NCBI RefSeq assembly: GCF_025154075.1
Contig: NZ_JAOAMU010000001.1
Coordinates: 705,991-769,990 of the forward strand
Direction of reading: 5' to 3'
Length of the DNA: 64,000 bases
From: Chryseobacterium herbae
Lineage (GTDB): Bacteria > Bacteroidota > Bacteroidia > Flavobacteriales > Weeksellaceae
A program made the translations under genes and the position numbers. Shown one piece after another: positions 8,116 to 16,561 of this stretch (position 1 is the stretch's first letter; every line of letters starts with the position of its first letter). The notes beneath the pieces are model-generated. The model had not been told where the DNA came from and searched no databases. It was given only the letters and a program-made list of their open reading frames with translations.

Positions 8116-8985
8116 ATGAAAAAGCTCATTCTCAGATACCATTTTTTCATCATAGGATGCCTCAGTTTCCTGTTGCAGTCCTGCAATACAAAATTCAGGG
8201 TTTGGGTAGGTACCGGTGGTCAGCAGAAAATATACAACCTAAAATACGGCGAGCACAAAAGACAGAAAATGGACGTATTCCTTCCACTGGATTATGCTGA
8301 AGATACTCCCGTAGTCCTTATCGTGCATGGCGGAGCATGGACTCTTGGAAAGAAAGAACATATGATCAAAATTCAGAAAATGCTTTTTGAACATAAGATT
8401 CCAAGCATTAATATGAATTACAGACTGGTTTCAGAGCAAAAAAACATTACGTATAAGCAGCAGCTGGAAGATATTGGATATGCCATTGAAAAGTTTAATT
8501 CTTTGGCTGAAAAAGCAGAATTACAACCCAACAATTATATTCTTCTCGGGGAAAGTGCCGGCGGACATCTTGCCCTGCTCTACGGCTACAGACATCCTGA
8601 ACAAATCAAAAAAATCATCTCCCTGAGCGGACCAACAGATTTTTACAGCCCGAAATACCTCAATTCATTCTATTCAAAATATACTTCTCCTACTTTTCAA
8701 AAGGTGGTAGGAGAGAAATTTGACCGGAAAAATATATCTGAAGCCTTTAAGGATGCCAGTCCGATAGCCAATATATCCAATGTTCCTACATTACTGTTTC
8801 AGGGAAATAATGATTTTCTGGTGAACCAACACCAAGGATTGTCTATGGATTCCGCCCTCACGAAGCAGAACATTCCCCATAAGCTGATCTTTATGAAAAG
8901 AACAGGCCACGTTCCAAGGTTTTTCAGCAGGATAAAAAGGGACAGCATCATCTACCCCAACATTCTGGAATGGATAAAAAAATAA
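8116..8985 (+). CDS. Alpha/beta-hydrolase lipoprotein (esterase/lipase, BD-FAE or HSL-like)
   Basis: A 289-residue protein whose signal peptide ends in the lipobox LLQSC (Cys23), so it is expected to be an anchored lipoprotein. The oxyanion HGG (71-73, IVHGGAWTLG) lies upstream of the nucleophile elbow GESAGG (Ser147), as in hormone-sensitive-lipase-like and bifunctional feruloyl/acetyl-xylan esterase-like families. Candidate acid and base are in QGNNDFLVN and GHVPRFF. The substrate cannot be read from the sequence. It is convergent with the DedA gene, with a shared hairpin between them. Confidence 0.88.
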   Translation: MKKLILRYHFFIIGCLSFLLQSCNTKFRVWVGTGGQQKIYNLKYGEHKRQKMDVFLPLDYAEDTPVVLIVHGGAWTLGKKEHMIKIQKMLFEHKIPSINMNYRLVSEQKNITYKQQLEDIGYAIEKFNSLAEKAELQPNNYILLGESAGGHLALLYGYRHPEQIKKIISLSGPTDFYSPKYLNSFYSKYTSPTFQKVVGEKFDRKNISEAFKDASPIANISNVPTLLFQGNNDFLVNQHQGLSMDSALTKQNIPHKLIFMKRTGHVPRFFSRIKRDSIIYPNILEWIKK

Positions 8986-9006
8986 CCCGCCGTAAAGCAG
9001 GTTATT
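8976..9006 (-). terminator. Terminator between convergent esterase and DedA genes
   Basis: AATAACC/GGTTATT plus GC/GC form a stem with one mismatch. The A-run at 8976-8981 supplies a U-tract for minus-strand transcripts, so it best serves the DedA gene. Confidence 0.65.
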
Positions 9007-9026
9007 GATATGATTGTTTGATTTTC

Positions 9027-9722
9027 TTAATCTAAATCTTTGTTTTCGTATTTCGAATGGTCTTCTTTTTTACCAAATACAAATTTGATGATCACCGGAA
9101 GGGTTGTTACCAGAACGATGATAATAATGATCAGTTCCAGTTTTTCTTTTAAATTGATTCCAAACTGTTCCTGGAATAATTTATCTAAGTAATGTCCTGC
9201 AAAGATCAATACAAATGACCATAGAACAGCTCCGATAACATTATCTCTCAGAAATTCTCTCTTGTCCATTTTTACAATCCCCGCAACAATGGGCGTAAAG
9301 GTTCTCACTACCGGTAAAAATCTCGCCATAATGATGGCCAGTGCACCGTGTTTTTCAAAAAAGTCATGGGCCTGATAAAGATATTTCTTTTTAAACAGCA
9401 TGGTATCTTGCTTTTTGTATAAAGCAGGACCTGTTTTCACTCCAAAATAATAGCCAACCTCGTTTCCAATAATGGCAGCGAGCGCTACACATGAAGCAAG
9501 AATAGTAGTATCTAATAAATCGCTCCCGGTAGAGCCAAAAGTCTCTTTGATGATATCAACGGCATAAATTCCTGATACGAAAAGTAAAGAATCTCCAGGC
9601 AGGAAAAATCCTACAAAAAGACCTGTTTCAGCAAAAACAATAAATAAAATAAGCCAAAACCCACCCATTTTAATGTAAAACTCGGGGTTCAGTAAATCTC
9701 TCCAGCTATTGAAATCTTCCAT
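9027..9722 (-). CDS. DedA-family (VTT domain) membrane protein
   Basis: A 231-residue protein. The family core is clear: the re-entrant segment with FAETGLFVGFFLPGDSLLFV, the ARFLPVVRTFTPIVAG motif with its conserved Arg residues, and GAVLWSFVLIFAGHYLD. DedA proteins act in the inner membrane; several are implicated in flipping of undecaprenyl phosphate or phospholipids and in proton-motive-force-dependent envelope maintenance. The gene follows prfB on the same strand with an 87-bp gap, so it may or may not be co-transcribed. Confidence 0.92.
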   Translation of the reverse strand: MEDFNSWRDLLNPEFYIKMGGFWLILFIVFAETGLFVGFFLPGDSLLFVSGIYAVDIIKETFGSTGSDLLDTTILASCVALAAIIGNEVGYYFGVKTGPALYKKQDTMLFKKKYLYQAHDFFEKHGALAIIMARFLPVVRTFTPIVAGIVKMDKREFLRDNVIGAVLWSFVLIFAGHYLDKLFQEQFGINLKEKLELIIIIIVLVTTLPVIIKFVFGKKEDHSKYENKDLD

Positions 9723-9809
9723 ATATAACGATTAACAACAAAAGTAAGCGTAAAATGTCTTAAACAAAAATTAATTATAAGTTTTTAACTAAAATAGAGA
9801 CATGATATT

Positions 9810-10922
9810 TTACAACTCCAGGTCATCGTCTGAAACAGCGGTACCATCGGCCATCAGGAAGGCTTTCAGGAATGGCGTGATATTTCCATTCATCACAGAA
9901 TCCACATCTGAAGTTTCGTGCGCAGAACGAACGTCTTTTACCAATTTATAAGGATGCATTACGTAGTTTCTGATCTGACTTCCCCACTCTATTTTCATCT
10001 TGTTGGCTTCGATCTCCGTTCTGGCTTTCATACGCGCTTCAAGCTCCATTTCATATAGTCTGGAACGAAGGAGCTGCATGGCTTTTTCCTTGTTCTGAAG
10101 CTGGGAACGGGATTCGGAGTTTTCAATGATAATTCCGGTTGGTGCGTGACGAAGACGTACGGCAGTTTCTACCTTGTTGACGTTCTGTCCACCTGCTCCG
10201 GAAGATCTCATCGTTTCAAATGAAATATCTGCAGGATTAATGTTGATCTCGATCGTATCATCCACCAATGGATAAACATATACCGAAACGAAACTTGTAT
10301 GTCGTTTTGCATTACTGTCAAAAGGTGAAATTCTTACCAACCGGTGAACTCCATTTTCGCCTTTCAGATATCCGAAGGCGTATTCACCATCAATTTCAAG
10401 GGTAACGGTTTTTACTCCGGCTACTTCACCTTCCTGATAGTTGAGCTCACGGATTTTATACCCTTGTTTTTCAGCCCACATCGTATACATTCTCATCAGC
10501 ATTGAGGCCCAGTCACAACTTTCCGTACCTCCTGCTCCCGCAGTGATTTGAAGAACAGCAGACAGCTCATCCCCTTCATTGGAAAGCATATTTTTGAATT
10601 CAAGATCTTCTATTTTTTCTACAAGCTTTGGAAATGTTTCATCCAGTTCTTTTTCAGAGTCCGGATCTTCTTTGGCAAATTCAGCCAGTACCTGCAAATC
10701 CTCGAACTGGGTATTGATCTCTTCATAATCTTCCACCCATCTTTTTTTGGAACGAAGCTGCTTCAGAAAAACTTCTGCTTCCTTGGGAGCGTCCCAAAAT
10801 TCGGGAGCGGCGGTTTTTTCATCATCATTCGCTATTTCTATCTTCTTTTTTTCGATCTGAAGGTATTTATGTAAGTCTGTAATTCTAGACTGAACTTCTT
10901 TTATCTGGTCGTTGTTGATCAC
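9810..10922 (-). CDS. prfB: Peptide chain release factor 2
   Basis: A 370-residue class I release factor that reads UGA and UAA. The tripeptide anticodon SPF is in [15 protein letters not shown], and the catalytic GGQ is in [15 protein letters not shown]. The start codon appears to be GTG (10920-10922, [11 protein letters not shown]). Many bacteria need a +1 programmed frameshift at CTT-TGA-C after the KYL-like residues; here the sequence reads HKYLQIEKK with CTT-CAG in one continuous frame, so that autoregulation is absent. Confidence 0.95.
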   Translation of the reverse strand: MINNDQIKEVQSRITDLHKYLQIEKKKIEIANDDEKTAAPEFWDAPKEAEVFLKQLRSKKRWVEDYEEINTQFEDLQVLAEFAKEDPDSEKELDETFPKLVEKIEDLEFKNMLSNEGDELSAVLQITAGAGGTESCDWASMLMRMYTMWAEKQGYKIRELNYQEGEVAGVKTVTLEIDGEYAFGYLKGENGVHRLVRISPFDSNAKRHTSFVSVYVYPLVDDTIEININPADISFETMRSSGAGGQNVNKVETAVRLRHAPTGIIIENSESRSQLQNKEKAMQLLRSRLYEMELEARMKARTEIEANKMKIEWGSQIRNYVMHPYKLVKDVRSAHETSDVDSVMNGNITPFLKAFLMADGTAVSDDDLEL

Positions 10923-10957
10923 GAAATTTTTATTTTATACAAAAATACGGAATTTTT

Positions 10958-11140
10958 CGGGTTTGTGAGTTTGAGTTTAAGGGTGGGAGGGTTTTAGAGT
11001 TGGAGCGTTTGGGGGTCTTAGAGTTTCGGGGTGCGGGATTCGGGTTTGAGCATTGTTGGGTTTGAGAATTTGAGGATATAGAGTTCAAATAATCATTTTA
11101 ATCTGAAATCCGTTGTCTAAATATCAGATGTCCCATTTAA
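10958..11140. repeat. Composite intergenic repeat, inverted copy (modules C-B)
   Basis: The reverse complement of 10958-11092 matches 7967-8085 almost word for word (CGAATCCCGCACCCCGAAAC, then CTCCAACTCT), and 11070-11125 matches module B inverted. The two copies face each other across the esterase, DedA and prfB genes. Confidence 0.85.
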
Positions 11141-11173
11141 ATCTATATTTGTAATACTTAAAAATGATATTGT

Positions 11174-11455
11174 ATGGATATAAACGCTATAAATATTTTA
11201 ATTAATGAGCACAACACAAATTTTGAGCAATTAAAAAAGCTCATTATATCAATGAATATAACCTCGGGAATGGATAAAAATTTCTGTGCCCATTTTGCAG
11301 AAAAAGTACTTCAGCAATTAGAAAAAGGAGCAGATAAGCCGAAAATACAGTGCATCATAGAATCAGAATTATGTGTGGGTTATGGTCTTTATCGGGAGGA
11401 ATTTAATTCAGAAAAAATAACAAATGAAATTATGTACTGGTGGGAAAGCAGATGA
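11174..11455 (+). CDS. Hypothetical protein, 93 aa
   Basis: A small soluble protein, mildly charged, with no signal peptide. Helical predictions are plausible throughout (FEQLKKLIISMN, FAEKVLQQLEKG), and the C-terminus is Trp-rich (IMYWWESR). I do not recognise a family. Its stop codon (11453-11455) directly abuts the stop of the convergent membrane-protein gene. Codon use is AT-rich like the surroundings. It could be a small immunity- or regulator-type protein, but nothing in the sequence proves that. Confidence 0.6.
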   Translation: MDINAINILINEHNTNFEQLKKLIISMNITSGMDKNFCAHFAEKVLQQLEKGADKPKIQCIIESELCVGYGLYREEFNSEKITNEIMYWWESR

Positions 11456-11761
11456 CTAGAAAAGTTCATCTCTTTTCAATAAAAAAAGAATAATCATGCA
11501 GATAATATGGATCCCTATAATAACAGGAAATGCTTTTTTAGCTGTAAATCTATCCAGCAGGAAGCCGTAGACAGGAAGTTGCAACAAGCCTATAATAATA
11601 AAAAGAAAAGAAATTCCTTCATTAAAGAGTGTTCCAAGCAGACCAAAGGGAAAAAATAGTAAAAGCAGAGAATAATTTCCGTGTCCTCCACCCGCAAAAA
11701 ACACGCACAAAGCAGTCAAAGGAATTGTCAATACGGATAAAAAAATTGTGTATTTATACAT
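11456..11761 (-). CDS. Hypothetical small integral membrane protein
   Basis: About 101 residues from the ATG at 11761 (MYKYTIFLSVL); an in-frame GTG lies three codons upstream. Three or four hydrophobic helices occupy nearly the whole length, with GGGHGNYSLLLLFFPFG between the first two. No motif identifies a family. It ends at the very base after the stop of the convergent gene, so the two genes have no intergenic space. Confidence 0.6.
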   Translation of the reverse strand: MYKYTIFLSVLTIPLTALCVFFAGGGHGNYSLLLLFFPFGLLGTLFNEGISFLFIIIGLLQLPVYGFLLDRFTAKKAFPVIIGIHIICMIILFLLKRDELF

Positions 11762-11903
11762 TTTTAGCACTTCAACATTTCAGTTTATCTGTGAAATTTT
11801 AAATCAAACAGTCTTCTTAATCTCAGTCTAAACCTAGTCTGAAATATACTTAAATCATTAGCAAAGTATTGAACTGGTGGAAAAGTAATTAATTAATCTA
11901 TAT

Positions 11904-12386
11904 CTATTCAACTATTTCTGCCTCAAAGCTTTTCTTCAGAAATTCTTTTGATTTTTTACTTTCAGTTTTGAAGCCAAGCATCGTTAAACCATAGGCAAAT
12001 AAAAGCATAAGTATGGGAATAAAAAGAACCATAGATATCTTTTTTTCTGCTGAACATACACCTACTAAGAAAAACAGAGTAAACCCACACCAAACCAGTA
12101 AAAAAGCAAATACCAACACATGTAATTTCATGGTGATCTCAATTTGAGTTCCGTAGTTATTTTTTTGAATGGTACCACTGATTTGAGGAAGAAAGGAATT
12201 TCTGTAATTGATAATTCTATTTATTTCAAAACGGTTATTATTAACAAATCCCTCATATTCTTTTTGAGTTGATGATTTACCCCAACTAAATTTTTTGGGT
12301 TCAACAAAACCTGAAAGCCTTGTTACTACTTCTTGCTCTGATAAATTTGTTTTATAAATGATACGTTCAAAAGGTAAATATTTCAT
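11904..12386 (-). CDS. Hypothetical protein with two C-terminal membrane helices
   Basis: A 160-residue protein. A soluble N-terminal part of about 95 residues (with EGFVNNNRFEINRIINYRNS and a TQIEITMKL strand) precedes two adjacent hydrophobic helices (VLVFAFLLVWCGFTLFFLVG and VLFIPILMLLFAYG) and a Lys-rich tail. I believe similar proteins of unknown function are common in Flavobacteriia. It is 17 bp downstream of the FAD oxidoreductase on the same strand, so probably co-transcribed with it. Confidence 0.65.
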   Translation of the reverse strand: MKYLPFERIIYKTNLSEQEVVTRLSGFVEPKKFSWGKSSTQKEYEGFVNNNRFEINRIINYRNSFLPQISGTIQKNNYGTQIEITMKLHVLVFAFLLVWCGFTLFFLVGVCSAEKKISMVLFIPILMLLFAYGLTMLGFKTESKKSKEFLKKSFEAEIVE

Positions 12387-12403
12387 TGCATCGGACTTTA
12401 TTT

Positions 12404-13507
12404 TTAAATCATCTCAGCCACCATCTCCCCTATTTTCGGGGCTAGCGCTACTCCCATTCCGGAGAGTCTTACCGCGCAGAACTGTCGGTTTGAAAGCTGC
12501 TTTACGATTGGTGTTTTTTCGGAACCCATGGCCATAATGCCTGACCAGCGGAGAGAGATTTTGGCGTCTTGATTCGGCAGAATAACTTCTTTTAAAAACT
12601 GTTCTAAATGGTTCTGTAGAAATTCTGTGGTTTCAAAACTGGTGGTTTCTTCTGTTTTAAAATCCTGATTCCGGCCACCACCAAGCATAATTCTGTTTCC
12701 GAGATTTCTGAAATAATAGAATCCTTCATCATAGTGGAATGTTCCTCTGAGTTTTAAATCTTCAATCGGTTCTGTTAAAAGGATTTGTCCTCGCGCCGGA
12801 ATGATTTCTTCTTTTTCAAGGAATTTCGAACTGAAAGCATTTGTACAGTAAATAATTTTCTCTGCCTTTACAGAAAGCGTTTCTGACAGTTGAATATCAA
12901 TTTCTTCATCACTTTCATTTGCAGTTTTCACTTCTGTTCCGAAAAGGAATTCAACTTTCAATTCATAACATTTTTCCAAAAGCTTTTGCAAAAGTTTCCC
13001 GGAATGCAGACTTCCTTCACACGGATTTTCTATCAAAAATTCAGATTTTCCGAGTCCGAACTCTTTGATCTTTTCCTGATTTAGAACGTAGGTTTTATCG
13101 AGACCGGTTATTGCTTTTAGCTTTTCATTAACGATATCTAACTGTTGTAAAGGCTCGTCATTATTTAAAATTTCGTAACCTCCGTTCAGTTCAAAATCGA
13201 TTTCACTATTAAAATATTTTCTGATTTTCTGAAGTCCTTCAAACCTCATCTTTACAAGTTCCAGTGTCTTCTCCCAACCCATTTTCCGAGAATCAGCGAT
13301 GACTTCCGTAAGGCTTCCGAAGCAGGCAAATCCTGCATTACGGGTTGAAGCTCCCAGTGGAACTGTATTTCTTTCAATAATTAAAACCGATTTTTCAGGA
13401 TATTTTTCCTTAATAGACACAGCCGTCCAAAGCCCGGAAAATCCGGACCCGATAATGACAATATCTCTTTTTCTGTAAAAGGTTTCAAGTTCCCAAACGC
13501 TGTTCAT
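12404..13507 (-). CDS. FAD-dependent oxidoreductase (DAO / D-amino-acid oxidase family)
   Basis: A 367-residue protein. The N-terminal Rossmann dinucleotide motif is DIVIIGSGFSGLW (Gly20-x-Gly22-x-x-Gly25) with the acidic ribose-binding residue in VLIIERN. Downstream are GASTRNAGFACFGS, characteristic of DAO-type oxidases, and IMLGGGRNQDF near residue 275. It is expected to oxidise a small amine or amino acid in the cytoplasm. The substrate is not evident; glycine/sarcosine oxidase-like activity is possible. It starts just after a repeat-rich gap and is followed closely by a hypothetical membrane protein. Confidence 0.87.
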   Translation of the reverse strand: MNSVWELETFYRKRDIVIIGSGFSGLWTAVSIKEKYPEKSVLIIERNTVPLGASTRNAGFACFGSLTEVIADSRKMGWEKTLELVKMRFEGLQKIRKYFNSEIDFELNGGYEILNNDEPLQQLDIVNEKLKAITGLDKTYVLNQEKIKEFGLGKSEFLIENPCEGSLHSGKLLQKLLEKCYELKVEFLFGTEVKTANESDEEIDIQLSETLSVKAEKIIYCTNAFSSKFLEKEEIIPARGQILLTEPIEDLKLRGTFHYDEGFYYFRNLGNRIMLGGGRNQDFKTEETTSFETTEFLQNHLEQFLKEVILPNQDAKISLRWSGIMAMGSEKTPIVKQLSNRQFCAVRLSGMGVALAPKIGEMVAEMI

Positions 13508-13534
13508 GAGTAATAAGTGATGAGTAATTTTTGT

Positions 13535-13740
13535 TTTTAGATACTAGATTTCAGACATCAGATTTCAGACTGAGGCAAAGGTTTAGATTGAGATTAAGAT
13601 GATTATTTGAGGACAATCAAATGCTTAAGCTCTCAAACTCTCTTACCCTCAAACTCTCGAACTCGAATCACACCCCCCGAAACCCGTATCCAAGCTCTAA
13701 AACTCTCCCACTCTCAAACTCTCCCACTCTCAAAACACGT
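13535..13740. repeat. Composite intergenic repeat, forward copy (modules B-C)
   Basis: Module B words (TTTCAGACATCAGATTTCAG) run from about 13543 to 13615. Module C from 13618 to 13738 is a run of 8-base words such as CTCTCAAA, CTCTCCCA. It touches the stop of the AAA-protein gene at 13742 and is mirrored by an inverted copy on the other side of that gene. Confidence 0.85.
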
Positions 13741-13741
13741 C

Positions 13742-15106
13742 TCACCCCTGTGCTCCACCATTTCCCTCTTCCCCATTATGATGGAACCCAATCTCTCTTC
13801 TCGGTTCTTCCACTACTTTGTAGGTTTCCAGTTCTTTTTTCAGGGCCTGAATTCTGAATTTGAATTCGTCAAAATTATTGATAATGGCATCTCCCAGGAA
13901 TCTGGCCACCTGATCCAGATATTCTTCGGTAAGTTTTCCGCCTGCATCTCTCAAAGCTGCATTCAGAAGGACCTGATCGATCTTCAAGTTTTCGTTTTTG
14001 GTTCTCTGATATTGGTTTTTAAGACGTTTTTTAAGGCTTTGTGTAAAATCGATCAGCATGGTATTGCTGAATGCTTTCATTTTGGCCGAGATCTCGTGCC
14101 AGAACGGAACTTTATCTGCTTTGTTCTTTTTAAGAATTTTGTAGAGCAGAGAATTTTCTTCAAGTCCTCTCGTCATCGCATATAGAATAATTTCTGAACG
14201 TTCAACAGCATTGGGTGGAAATACCGGAATCATTACGTCAAATCTTCCTGGGGCAAGAATTTCTTCATCAACTTCTGAAACTGAATTGGCGGAACCCACC
14301 ATCAACAGTTCTTCTTTTTCAAATTTTCCGATATAATGCAGGATGAGTTCCTGAGTTTCAAGATTACAGGAAGCCAGGTCTGTTTCTGCTTTTCGTTCCA
14401 TCATAATTTCATCAAAATCATCGAGGAAAAGCAAAACTTTTTCTTCTTTCATCATGGTGACCAGAAAATCAGTAAAGTTGGTTGGGTTTCCATCAATGAA
14501 CGATGTTCCCAGATAATGTTTTTTAACTTCTTTAAACTTATACCCGATAATTTCAGCAATTTTGGTTGCCCAGAAAATCTTTCCACTTCCCGGAGGTCCG
14601 TAAAGAATAATACCCGCAGGTTTATGAATTCCCCAGTCTTTGATCTGTTGTGGATTCAGGAATGGCTCCAAAACCGCCGATATATAAAAGAATAAATCTC
14701 TGTACCCGATAAAATCCCGATGCATCAGGCTGGTTTTATGCCCAAAATAATCGTAGACAAACTGATAGTTGCCACCGAGTTTATTATCAATGCCGTAACT
14801 TGAAATGGATGAACGGAAAAAACCGTTATCAAAAATATTAGGGTTAGTTTCCTTGATGGCTTCTTCTACTTTTTCCTTAGGCTGATTGATCACCTCAGCG
14901 ATCTGTTCCAGAGTTTTATTTTTGTCCAGATCTTTTTCATAAATCTTTAAAAAATCCAGGTTTTCGCGGGCAAACTTCTCGAAATCTTCCTTCACTTCAA
15001 AATTGGTACTGATGCAGACTCCCAGCTCCAGATCAAAATCCTGGATAAACTGTTTGATAGATTCTGCCGAAACATTCAGCTCCTTCGCTAATTCAATTAA
15101 CTTCAT
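13742..15106 (-). CDS. AAA-type ATPase-like protein with altered Walker motifs
   Basis: 454 residues from the ATG at 15106 (MKLIELAKELNVSAESIKQF). The N-terminal 45 residues resemble the small helical domain at the N-terminus of IF-2. A single FtsH/CDC48-like AAA module follows: Walker A GPPGSGKI (170-177) has Ile where Thr/Ser normally ligates Mg2+, and Walker B LLFLDDFDEI has Asp in place of the catalytic Glu. The sensor/Arg region APGRFDVMIPV is kept. It may bind ATP but hydrolyse it poorly. The C-terminus ends in a Gly-rich tail right at a repeat. It stands alone between inverted repeat copies, with no partner genes to suggest its role. Confidence 0.82.
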   Translation of the reverse strand: MKLIELAKELNVSAESIKQFIQDFDLELGVCISTNFEVKEDFEKFARENLDFLKIYEKDLDKNKTLEQIAEVINQPKEKVEEAIKETNPNIFDNGFFRSSISSYGIDNKLGGNYQFVYDYFGHKTSLMHRDFIGYRDLFFYISAVLEPFLNPQQIKDWGIHKPAGIILYGPPGSGKIFWATKIAEIIGYKFKEVKKHYLGTSFIDGNPTNFTDFLVTMMKEEKVLLFLDDFDEIMMERKAETDLASCNLETQELILHYIGKFEKEELLMVGSANSVSEVDEEILAPGRFDVMIPVFPPNAVERSEIILYAMTRGLEENSLLYKILKKNKADKVPFWHEISAKMKAFSNTMLIDFTQSLKKRLKNQYQRTKNENLKIDQVLLNAALRDAGGKLTEEYLDQVARFLGDAIINNFDEFKFRIQALKKELETYKVVEEPRREIGFHHNGEEGNGGAQG

Positions 15107-15177
15107 AAACAAACGATTAATTCTATCAAATTTAATATTTAAATCTTGAACATCTATTGAAAATGTGGTAAAATTGA

Positions 15178-15370
15178 TGTTGTGGGTTTCGAGTTGCGTG
15201 ATTCGAGTTCGAGAGTTTGAGAATGAGAGGGTTTGAGAGTTTGAGAGTTCTCAAATACTCATCTTAATCTCAATCTAAGCCTTTGCTTTTACCTCAGCCT
15301 GATGTCTGAAATCTCATATCTACTCAAAAATTCACCATTCACTTGCGAAGCAAAAGTGACCTTTCACATT
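15178..15370. repeat. Composite intergenic repeat, inverted copy (modules C-B-A')
   Basis: Module C inverted runs 15185-15250 (GAGAGTTTGAGAATGAGAGG), module B inverted 15255-15330 (AATCTCAATCTAAGCC then TGATGTCTGAAATCTC), and module A' inverted 15333-15369 (CACTTGCGAAGCAAAAGTGA). The order is the exact mirror of 7867-8090. Confidence 0.85.
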
Positions 15371-15372
15371 TA

Positions 15373-16365
15373 TTAATCTGTGACTTTTTTAACCATTTCA
15401 TTCACAACTTCTTCTATGATCTTCGGTTGATCCTGATTGATATAATGACCGCTTGTAGGAACTACAATTTGTTTGCTGTCAGTGGATAAATTCAGTAAAT
15501 CTTTCTGCATTTTATCCCATGCTCCAAGCATTTCGTTTTTTAATTTCTGCTCTTTAATGAAAGTATCATATCTTGTCTTATCTCCCGCCGTGATCACATA
15601 CAAAGGAATCGAGCCAAAAGAATTAATAGCTGCGGCTTCTTTTTTAATAGATTTCATATGATCCTGCTCTTCCAGCGTAGCATCAGCACTTTTGTAAAGC
15701 AATGCAGGCATCAATGAATTTTGGTATTTATACTGTTCTCCTAACGGAAACATATTTTTAAACATCAGTCTCGCTGCTCCGAATGTATTCGCGAACTTCA
15801 AAAATCCACCAGGAAGACCCTGATTCACCATTTTATGCATTTCCGGGGAAAGAAATTTCTCATCAGCCGGATACTGACTGTCTACCAATATCACACCTGC
15901 AACATCCTGAGGATATTTTTTAACGAAAAACCTCGTCAGCATTCCACCGAAAGAATGTCCCACCAAAATATAGGGTTTCGGCACACCGGATTTTTCCAAC
16001 AATGTATGAAGTTCTTCTGCTATTTTATCCCCTGTTTTAGGATTGGTTCCACGCTCGCTCCACAAAATTCCGGATCTGTCGTAGGAAAAAGTAGTGTAGG
16101 TTTTGGGAAGATCTTTCTGGATATGATACCATTGCAGATGACCTGCCGGATCAAAAGCCGTTTCAAAAACTACCGTCGGACCGCCCGTTCCTTCTTTAAG
16201 GTAATGCATTTTATGATTTTCCACTTCTGCAAACTCACCGTCCGGTTTGATTTTTTCAGCTCTTGCCCGGGATATCTTTTCGAAAGCAAATCCTGTAATC
16301 AACAATAAAATAATGACTAAAAGCAGCGCCATAAGAATACGCTTCGTCCATTTAATAATTTTCAT
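15373..16365 (-). CDS. Membrane-anchored alpha/beta-hydrolase
   Basis: 330 residues from the ATG at 16365 (MKIIKWTKRI); the frame is open further upstream, but that stretch is not protein-like. One N-terminal helix (MALLLVIILLLITGFAF) suggests an anchored, extracytoplasmic enzyme. Nucleophile elbow is GHSFGG and the final His is in VPTSGHYINQDQP. FETAFDPAGH and YDRSGILWS match the oxyanion and strand-4 regions of this family. A TATTTTTG -7 box is on the minus strand at 16415-16422. Substrate unknown. Confidence 0.87.
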   Translation of the reverse strand: MKIIKWTKRILMALLLVIILLLITGFAFEKISRARAEKIKPDGEFAEVENHKMHYLKEGTGGPTVVFETAFDPAGHLQWYHIQKDLPKTYTTFSYDRSGILWSERGTNPKTGDKIAEELHTLLEKSGVPKPYILVGHSFGGMLTRFFVKKYPQDVAGVILVDSQYPADEKFLSPEMHKMVNQGLPGGFLKFANTFGAARLMFKNMFPLGEQYKYQNSLMPALLYKSADATLEEQDHMKSIKKEAAAINSFGSIPLYVITAGDKTRYDTFIKEQKLKNEMLGAWDKMQKDLLNLSTDSKQIVVPTSGHYINQDQPKIIEEVVNEMVKKVTD

Positions 16366-16414
16366 AGTTATATTTTTTTTTGATGTGATGATTCTACAAT
16401 AGGTCTGTATTCTC

Positions 16415-16422
16415 CAAAAATA
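16415..16422 (-). promoter_or_regulatory. Putative -7 box for the anchored hydrolase
   Basis: Read on the minus strand the bases are TATTTTTG, matching TAnnTTTG. A TTG lies 15 nt upstream (16438-16440), a little closer than the usual 17-23. Confidence 0.4.
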
Positions 16423-16528
16423 GTTACATCCATAAAACAATGATACGGTGAATCTTGTTACATGGAATTTAATGATAATGAATAAAATATCTGTTAAAAA
16501 AAAATCAGATGCTGTAACATTCCGTTAA

Positions 16529-16551
16529 TTACATAGACTACTACTATGTAA
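16529..16551. promoter_or_regulatory. Palindrome upstream of the ABC exporter, candidate operator
   Basis: TTACATAG-N7-CTATGTAA is a perfect 8-bp dyad that ends 10 bases before the ATG of the ATPase gene. Small two-gene exporters like this are often controlled by GntR- or PadR-type repressors binding such a dyad. No such regulator is adjacent, so the assignment is inference. Confidence 0.45.
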
Positions 16552-16561
16552 AACAAATTAC

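Noticed and set aside
7896..8300. Open frame of 134 codons overlapping the composite repeat and the esterase start
   Set aside because: It is built from the low-complexity repeat words and runs into the esterase gene in another frame; the esterase frame has a lipoprotein signal and catalytic motifs.
10840..10922. Programmed frameshift in prfB
   Set aside because: The usual CTT-TGA-C site is replaced by CTT-CAG and the frame is continuous, so no frameshift is needed.
13607..14185. Plus-strand frame of 192 codons over the repeat and the AAA gene
   Set aside because: It starts in repeat sequence and is antisense to a well-supported gene; there is no family resemblance.
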